From: Candidatus Limivivens intestinipullorum
GTDB taxonomy: Bacteria; Bacillota; Clostridia; Lachnospirales; Lachnospiraceae
DNA: 64,000 nucleotides
Direction of reading: 5' to 3'
Assembly: GCA_018711185.1 (NCBI GenBank)
Contig: DVIQ01000033.1
Location: 37,229-101,228 of the forward strand
The notes below the pieces were generated by a model that searched no databases, was not told the origin of the DNA, and saw only the letters and a program-made list of their open reading frames with translations. The position numbers and the translations under genes were made by a program. This document shows, in pieces, positions 60,398-64,000 of this stretch (the stretch's first letter is position 1; every line of letters starts with the position of its first letter).

Positions 60398-61135
60398 TCA
60401 CGCTGGAACGGCCCGCGCCGTCAGCACGACCTCATAAAGCTCCCGGCCAAAAAACACGGAAAACAGCACAAAAGCCGTGAGCCAGACGCCGGTTGCCGAG
60501 GCCTGATACGCCTGGGGTATCCAAAGTCCCAGCATACTCCAGAAAAGGGAAATACCCAGGCAAAGCCCCGCCCCGGCCGCCGGGGCGCTTCTCCTGCGAA
60601 GGCAGCGCAGGATTCCGGTGCTGGCCGTCAAAAACGGTACCACCGTGTACAAAACCAGTCCCAGCAATTCCTCCCCGCTCTGTCTGGCTGCCGCCTGGCA
60701 GAAAATCATCAGGGTCAAAAACACAAGATCCGCCCCTCCTGCCAGAATCAGCTTCGCGAACAGAATCTGGGAACCCGAAGCTCTCGTGGACGCCTCGATT
60801 TCCTCCATACCCCAGATTCTTCCCTGCAGCAGCGCCGGAATGCAGGCCAGCACAAGCACCGGCGCAAAGGCCGAGGTCACCGCCGGAAATCCGGGCATCG
60901 CAAAAATCCCCATGCAGGCCGCAAGGAGCGCCGCCCCCTGCAGAATCCACATCCGCCATCCGCTGTACCGCAAAACCTCTCTCAGAAACTCCCCAAAGCC
61001 GGTCCGTTCCTCAAAGGTCTGTCCGGCCAGCAGGGAAACACACCGCTCCTTTGTCCGGGCAACCTCTGCCTCCCTGGGAGCCGGCCCCCGGCTCAAAACC
61101 GCTCTCAGCTCACTTCTGCCCAATCGTTTTCTCAT
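60398..61135 (-). CDS. Multi-pass membrane protein of the sigma-factor operon
   Basis: 245 residues. A basic N-terminal cytoplasmic segment of ~65 residues is followed by about six membrane helices. The family was not recognised. Its place directly after an ECF sigma factor is where an anti-sigma factor is normally encoded, so it may have that role or be a further exporter subunit. ATG 61135 (M-R-K-R-L-G-R-S-E) is preferred; AGGAGG lies 13 bases before it, and upstream codons are Arg/Gly-rich and unlike protein. Start uncertain. Confidence 0.7.
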   Translation of the reverse strand: MRKRLGRSELRAVLSRGPAPREAEVARTKERCVSLLAGQTFEERTGFGEFLREVLRYSGWRMWILQGAALLAACMGIFAMPGFPAVTSAFAPVLVLACIPALLQGRIWGMEEIEASTRASGSQILFAKLILAGGADLVFLTLMIFCQAAARQSGEELLGLVLYTVVPFLTASTGILRCLRRRSAPAAGAGLCLGISLFWSMLGLWIPQAYQASATGVWLTAFVLFSVFFGRELYEVVLTARAVPA

Positions 61136-61298
61136 ACTCCGCTTCACACCTCCTGCCGTCTGACGCACACGCAGCCTGCCTCTTGCGCTTTCCCGCATCC
61201 TGCCGCCTGATGCGCGTATACCTGTCCGTTTTCCTTTCCTGCGTCTCACTGCATATGCTTTCTGCATACCACTGCGCACGCGTCCCGCCGCCGGTTTC

Positions 61299-61823
61299 TC
61301 ATCCGTCCTCCCCGTTTTTCGGCTTCTGCGCTTCTGTTCTCATGGCCTTCAATGCCAGCCGGATCCGGCTCTGGACCGTGCGCAGAGGCACGCCCGTTAC
61401 CTGTGCCGTTTCCCGAAAACTCAGGCCTTCGCCATAGCGAAGCAGCACCGCCTCACGCTGCTCCGGAGACAGCCCTTTCAGAAGCTTCTCCGCCATCTGC
61501 CGGTTCTCCGCCTCCTCCATGGCGTCGCGGGGATCTTTCTCCGTCTCTTCCAGCGGCTGCCATCCCGGACGCCGTGCTTCGTCCACGCAGAGATGATAAG
61601 CGATTTTATAAAGATACGCCGAGAATGTCCCCCGGCTTTGGTACCCGCCAAGCCCGGAAAACAGCCGCAGAAACGTCTCCTGCGTCAGATCCTCCGCCTG
61701 TTCGCGGCTCGGACAGTGAAACCGGCAGTAACGCAGAATCGCCCCGTAATAACGGTCGATCAGCTCCTCTGCCGCCGCCCGGTCCCCCGCCTTCGCGGCG
61801 GCAATCAGCGCGTCGTCCTTCAC
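61299..61823 (-). CDS. ECF-type RNA polymerase sigma factor
   Basis: 174 residues with sigma region 2 (Y-C-R-F-H-C-P-S-R-E-Q-A-E-D-L-T-Q-E-T-F-L-R-L-F) and region 4 (L-S-P-E-Q-R-E-A-V-L-L-R-Y, then S-F-R-E-T-A-Q-V-T-G-V-P-L-R-T-V-Q-S-R-I). GTG 61823 has AAGGAGG seven bases upstream and begins at the family start; a frame to 61862 is rejected. It heads an operon with a membrane protein and an ABC-2 exporter, suggesting an envelope- or antibiotic-stress response. Confidence 0.93.
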   Translation of the reverse strand: MKDDALIAAAKAGDRAAAEELIDRYYGAILRYCRFHCPSREQAEDLTQETFLRLFSGLGGYQSRGTFSAYLYKIAYHLCVDEARRPGWQPLEETEKDPRDAMEEAENRQMAEKLLKGLSPEQREAVLLRYGEGLSFRETAQVTGVPLRTVQSRIRLALKAMRTEAQKPKNGEDG

Positions 61824-62092
61824 CCGGTTCCCTCCTTTCCCAAAAGCGGTGACTGCTCGCAAAGCGCATCCCCTGCCGCCCGGTCCTCTCCGCGGAATCC
61901 ATGGCGCAGACCGTCAAACAGCCGCCCGGTACCTTGCTGTACCTGTATATTATAACGGGAAAACCGATGAAAATGATCACTTCACGCTTCCAGATTTCTC
62001 AAATCCGGCGCGTCTCTCCGTTCAGAAAAGTAAACGCCGCAGGCACAAAATTTCACTTGTCATTTCCAGGGTATCCGCTTAAACTGAAAATA

Positions 62093-62163
62093 TCGTAACA
62101 GTTCAGACCAGGTCTGCGCACATGCTGCGCAGACCGTAAGAACGTGATTCAGGAGCGCAAAAT
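62093..62163 (+). repeat. Dispersed palindromic element, left half
   Basis: CGTAACAGTTCAGACCA, the GGTCTGCGCA/TGCGCAGACC hairpin, GTAAGAACGTGATTCAGG and AGCGCAAAAT. The right half is absent. Confidence 0.85.
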
Positions 62164-62184
62164 ATCAGATCCTTTTCCATCAGT

Positions 62185-62227
62185 GGTTTTCCGCAGCCGC
62201 CCGTCCGCCAGGCGGCCGCGGAAAACC
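62185..62227. promoter_or_regulatory. Strong hairpin upstream of the J-domain gene
   Basis: GGTTTTCCGC..GCCGCC / GGCGGC..GCGGAAAACC: 16 paired bases broken by one mismatch, with a ~9-base loop. No T-run follows; it could be a terminator remnant or leader structure. Confidence 0.45.
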
Positions 62228-62289
62228 TGTGGGAAAGCAAGCCATTGCCGTAAAGATATGATTATAGAAAGGAATACCGAAATCGTATT

Positions 62290-63243
62290 ATGACAGAAAG
62301 AGAAGCCTACCGGGTCCTTGGCATCCCTCCGGGGGTTCCCAAAGACCAGATAAAAAAACGTTACCGAAAGCTGATGCTGCAGCTTCATCCGGATGCCCTG
62401 GCGGCTTCCGGCGAGTTTGACCTGTCTCTGGCCCAGAAGATCACCCTTGCCTATTCGGTTTTGAAAAAAAGCATGGAAGCAGAAAATCCGGACGCTTCCC
62501 GGCCGGACAAAAGCCCGGCGGCAAAAAAAAGCCGTCCCGCATGGGACGCTCCGTTAAATCCTTACGCCTACAGAGAGCGTGAAATCCTGCATTACGCGGA
62601 GGCCTTTGACGGCTCCGTCCTTGGCAGCTTCTGCGTCGCAAGAGGGAAATATCTGTGGAAAACCGAAGAGGACTTTCCTCTGTTCCTGCAAAGCGTCTAT
62701 CGGTGCGGGAAAGAACTGCTGGACGAAATCGACGCCGCCCTGGGCAGAAAAAAAGCGCCGGCCATACGGCAGACACTTCAGGCTGAGCTCACCTATCTTC
62801 TGGCTCAGCAGTTCATCGACGGTCCGGCTCTCCTGGAAGAGCTGGCCCAAAAAGATCCGGGCGCTCCGGAAGAAAATCCTGTCTATGTCCTTCCGGCCAT
62901 GCTGGAAAACGCCGGGTACCGGATCAAACCGGCGGCCGGGGAACGCCTGCTTCCCTCTTCCCTGCGAAAACACCGGCTGTATTTAAAAACACAAGCTGGA
63001 GAAGAGGCTGGCTATCTCTCGTTTCCCGACGACCGCCTGTATTACGTGGTCATTCCGCTGTTCGAACAGCGCCGGGTTCAGGTCCGCGTTCAAGCCGACG
63101 GGCCGGCCGTTTCCAGAGCCGGGAATCCGGCCGGAGCCTGCCAAAGGCTCCGGCTGTGGATGCGCTTTTCCCCGGAAAACCGGGTTCGGATGCCGGAAAA
63201 TCTGAATCTGCGGATCGAAGCGCTTTTGAAACGCTACCGGTAA
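62290..63243 (+). CDS. J-domain protein with unknown C-terminal region
   Basis: 317 residues. Residues 1-60 are a J domain with the H-P-D tripeptide (Q-L-H-P-D-A-L), which stimulates DnaK. The remaining ~250 residues lack the Gly/Phe and zinc domains of DnaJ; they contain a helical block and a C-terminal sheet-rich part of no recognised family. ATG 62290 directly begins the J domain; no strong ribosome site is adjacent. It stands alone, convergent with a sugar permease gene. Confidence 0.82.
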   Translation: MTEREAYRVLGIPPGVPKDQIKKRYRKLMLQLHPDALAASGEFDLSLAQKITLAYSVLKKSMEAENPDASRPDKSPAAKKSRPAWDAPLNPYAYREREILHYAEAFDGSVLGSFCVARGKYLWKTEEDFPLFLQSVYRCGKELLDEIDAALGRKKAPAIRQTLQAELTYLLAQQFIDGPALLEELAQKDPGAPEENPVYVLPAMLENAGYRIKPAAGERLLPSSLRKHRLYLKTQAGEEAGYLSFPDDRLYYVVIPLFEQRRVQVRVQADGPAVSRAGNPAGACQRLRLWMRFSPENRVRMPENLNLRIEALLKRYR

Positions 63244-63265
63244 ACGGCAGTACACCGGAAATTTT

Positions 63266-64000
63266 TTATTCCTTCACCGCTCCGGAAGTCATTCCGCCGA
63301 TAATATACCGCTGCCCGATCAGATAAACGATGATTACCGGAATACAGGTCAGTACAATGTCGGCGAATATGTAATTCCAGTAACTCTTATTCCGTCCGTA
63401 GAATTGATAAACCGCCATGGTCATGGGGAACATTTTGCTCTCACTGGACAGATACAGCGGCGTCATAAAGTCGCTCCATACCCCCATGAACTGAAGAATG
63501 AAGCAGGTTACCAGGGTGGGCTTCAGCATGGGAAGAACAATCCTGAAAAACAGATTCAGAGGGCCCGCTCCGTCCAGCACCGCCGCCTCGTCCAGCTCCA
63601 CGGGAAGAGAAAGCACAAAGTTGCGGATCGTAAAGACGCAGAACGGAATCATAGAACTCGTAAAGGTAATGATAATACCAACTCTGGTATTGGTCAGATG
63701 GAAAAAGCTCAGGACTCTTACCAGGGTTACGTAGTTTACCGGGAAAAACAGACCGCACAGGAAAAAATAATACAAAAAGTTATTTACCTTCGTCCGGTTC
63801 CGGCACAGCACAAAGGCTGCCATAGAGCAAGAAACCACTCCAATAAAGGTCGCGACGCCCGCGTACAGAATACTATTGCAAAATCCCTGGATCAGACGGC
63901 CCTGCTCGATAACCTCTGTGTAATTGGAGAACAGCCATTCCGTGGGAAGGGCCAGATCCATTCTGGCAGCTCCCGTCCGGTCCTTAAAGGAGTTAATAAA
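63266..64000 (-). CDS. Sugar ABC permease, MalG/LacG type (5' end outside window)
   Basis: At least 244 residues are visible and the frame stays open to the window edge: F-I-N-S-F-K-D-R-T-G-A-A-R precedes the first internal Met, as in full-length MalG-type permeases. Several membrane helices and the permease loop E-A-A-V-L-D-G-A-G-P-L are present. It belongs to the CUT1 carbohydrate-importer family; ATPase and binding protein are not in the window. Confidence 0.93.
   Translation of the reverse strand, partial: FINSFKDRTGAARMDLALPTEWLFSNYTEVIEQGRLIQGFCNSILYAGVATFIGVVSCSMAAFVLCRNRTKVNNFLYYFFLCGLFFPVNYVTLVRVLSFFHLTNTRVGIIITFTSSMIPFCVFTIRNFVLSLPVELDEAAVLDGAGPLNLFFRIVLPMLKPTLVTCFILQFMGVWSDFMTPLYLSSESKMFPMTMAVYQFYGRNKSYWNYIFADIVLTCIPVIIVYLIGQRYIIGGMTSGAVKE

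Larger units (their letters stand above)
61824..62289. other. Divergent region between sigma-factor operon and J-domain gene
   Basis: A 466-base gap. It holds a TATAAT (61949-61954, minus strand) for the sigma operon without a clear -35, a half copy of the dispersed repeat (62093-62163) and a strong hairpin (62185-62227). No gene was recognised. Confidence 0.65.

Overview
This window looks like a chromosomal segment of a Gram-positive gut-type Clostridia, most likely a Lachnospiraceae-like organism. The reasons are strong AGGAGG ribosome binding sites, GC-rich coding sequence with AT-rich promoters, OppBCDF-type and DUF3798-linked transporters, GH29 fucosidases, and a Pel operon without outer-membrane genes. 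The genus cannot be fixed from the sequence alone. No rRNA, tRNA, CRISPR array or transposase was seen. The window cuts one gene at each end: an ABC exporter subunit at the left and a sugar ABC permease at the right.

Layout. 1-7.3 kb: heterodimeric ABC exporter, a divergent AraC regulator, a MATE efflux pump with its MerR regulator under a MerR-type promoter, and a diguanylate cyclase. 7.6-9.9 kb: a small XRE regulator and an ABC-class ATPase (COG3044 type) behind a nested palindromic promoter. 10.0-22.5 kb: a nine-gene exopolysaccharide operon in which pelD-pelE-pelA(deacetylase)-pelF-pelG is followed by a CotH kinase-like lipoprotein, a VTC-type polyphosphate polymerase domain protein, a DUF4956 membrane protein and a DUF4832 glycosidase-like protein. 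22.6-31.2 kb (minus): peptide-type ABC importer without a binding protein, GH29 fucosidase, cutC and a large transglutaminase-like protein. 31.5-37.4 kb (minus): ABC ATPase, giant coiled-coil FtsX permease and rRNA methyltransferase. 37.8-39.2 kb: DUF89 protein behind a HEPN/MNT pair whose MNT gene is broken by an internal deletion. 39.3-42.3 kb: second GH29 fucosidase, divergent from an MFS transporter. 42.4-48.4 kb: complete DUF3798-binding-protein ABC transporter. 48.6-50.9 kb: YbaK deacylase, Nudix hydrolase, peptidase T. 51.0-56.2 kb: BlaI/BlaR1 sensor pair and a large class B penicillin-binding protein that shares BlaI-like operators. 56.4-61.8 kb: AAA/PD-(D/E)XK protein, then an ECF sigma factor with an ABC-2 exporter. 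62.3-64 kb: J-domain protein and a partial MalG-type permease.

How genes may work together. The clearest system is biofilm-type polysaccharide synthesis. PelD keeps a c-di-GMP-binding RxxD site on a degenerate GGDEF domain, and an active-looking diguanylate cyclase is encoded 3 kb away. PelD in this locus is fused to an N-terminal SDR/epimerase-like domain that seems to have lost its catalytic motifs. The four extra genes are tightly coupled to pelG and could modify, anchor or trim the polymer; that is inference.

A second coherent circuit is beta-lactam sensing: the same short dyad (TACnnnTGTA type) lies at the blaI promoter and twice at the penicillin-binding-protein promoter.

A family of palindromic repeats, about 130 bp when complete, is scattered through the window (13 full, partial or decayed copies), mostly at gene 3' ends. 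Two copies supply the last codons and stop codon of unrelated proteins.
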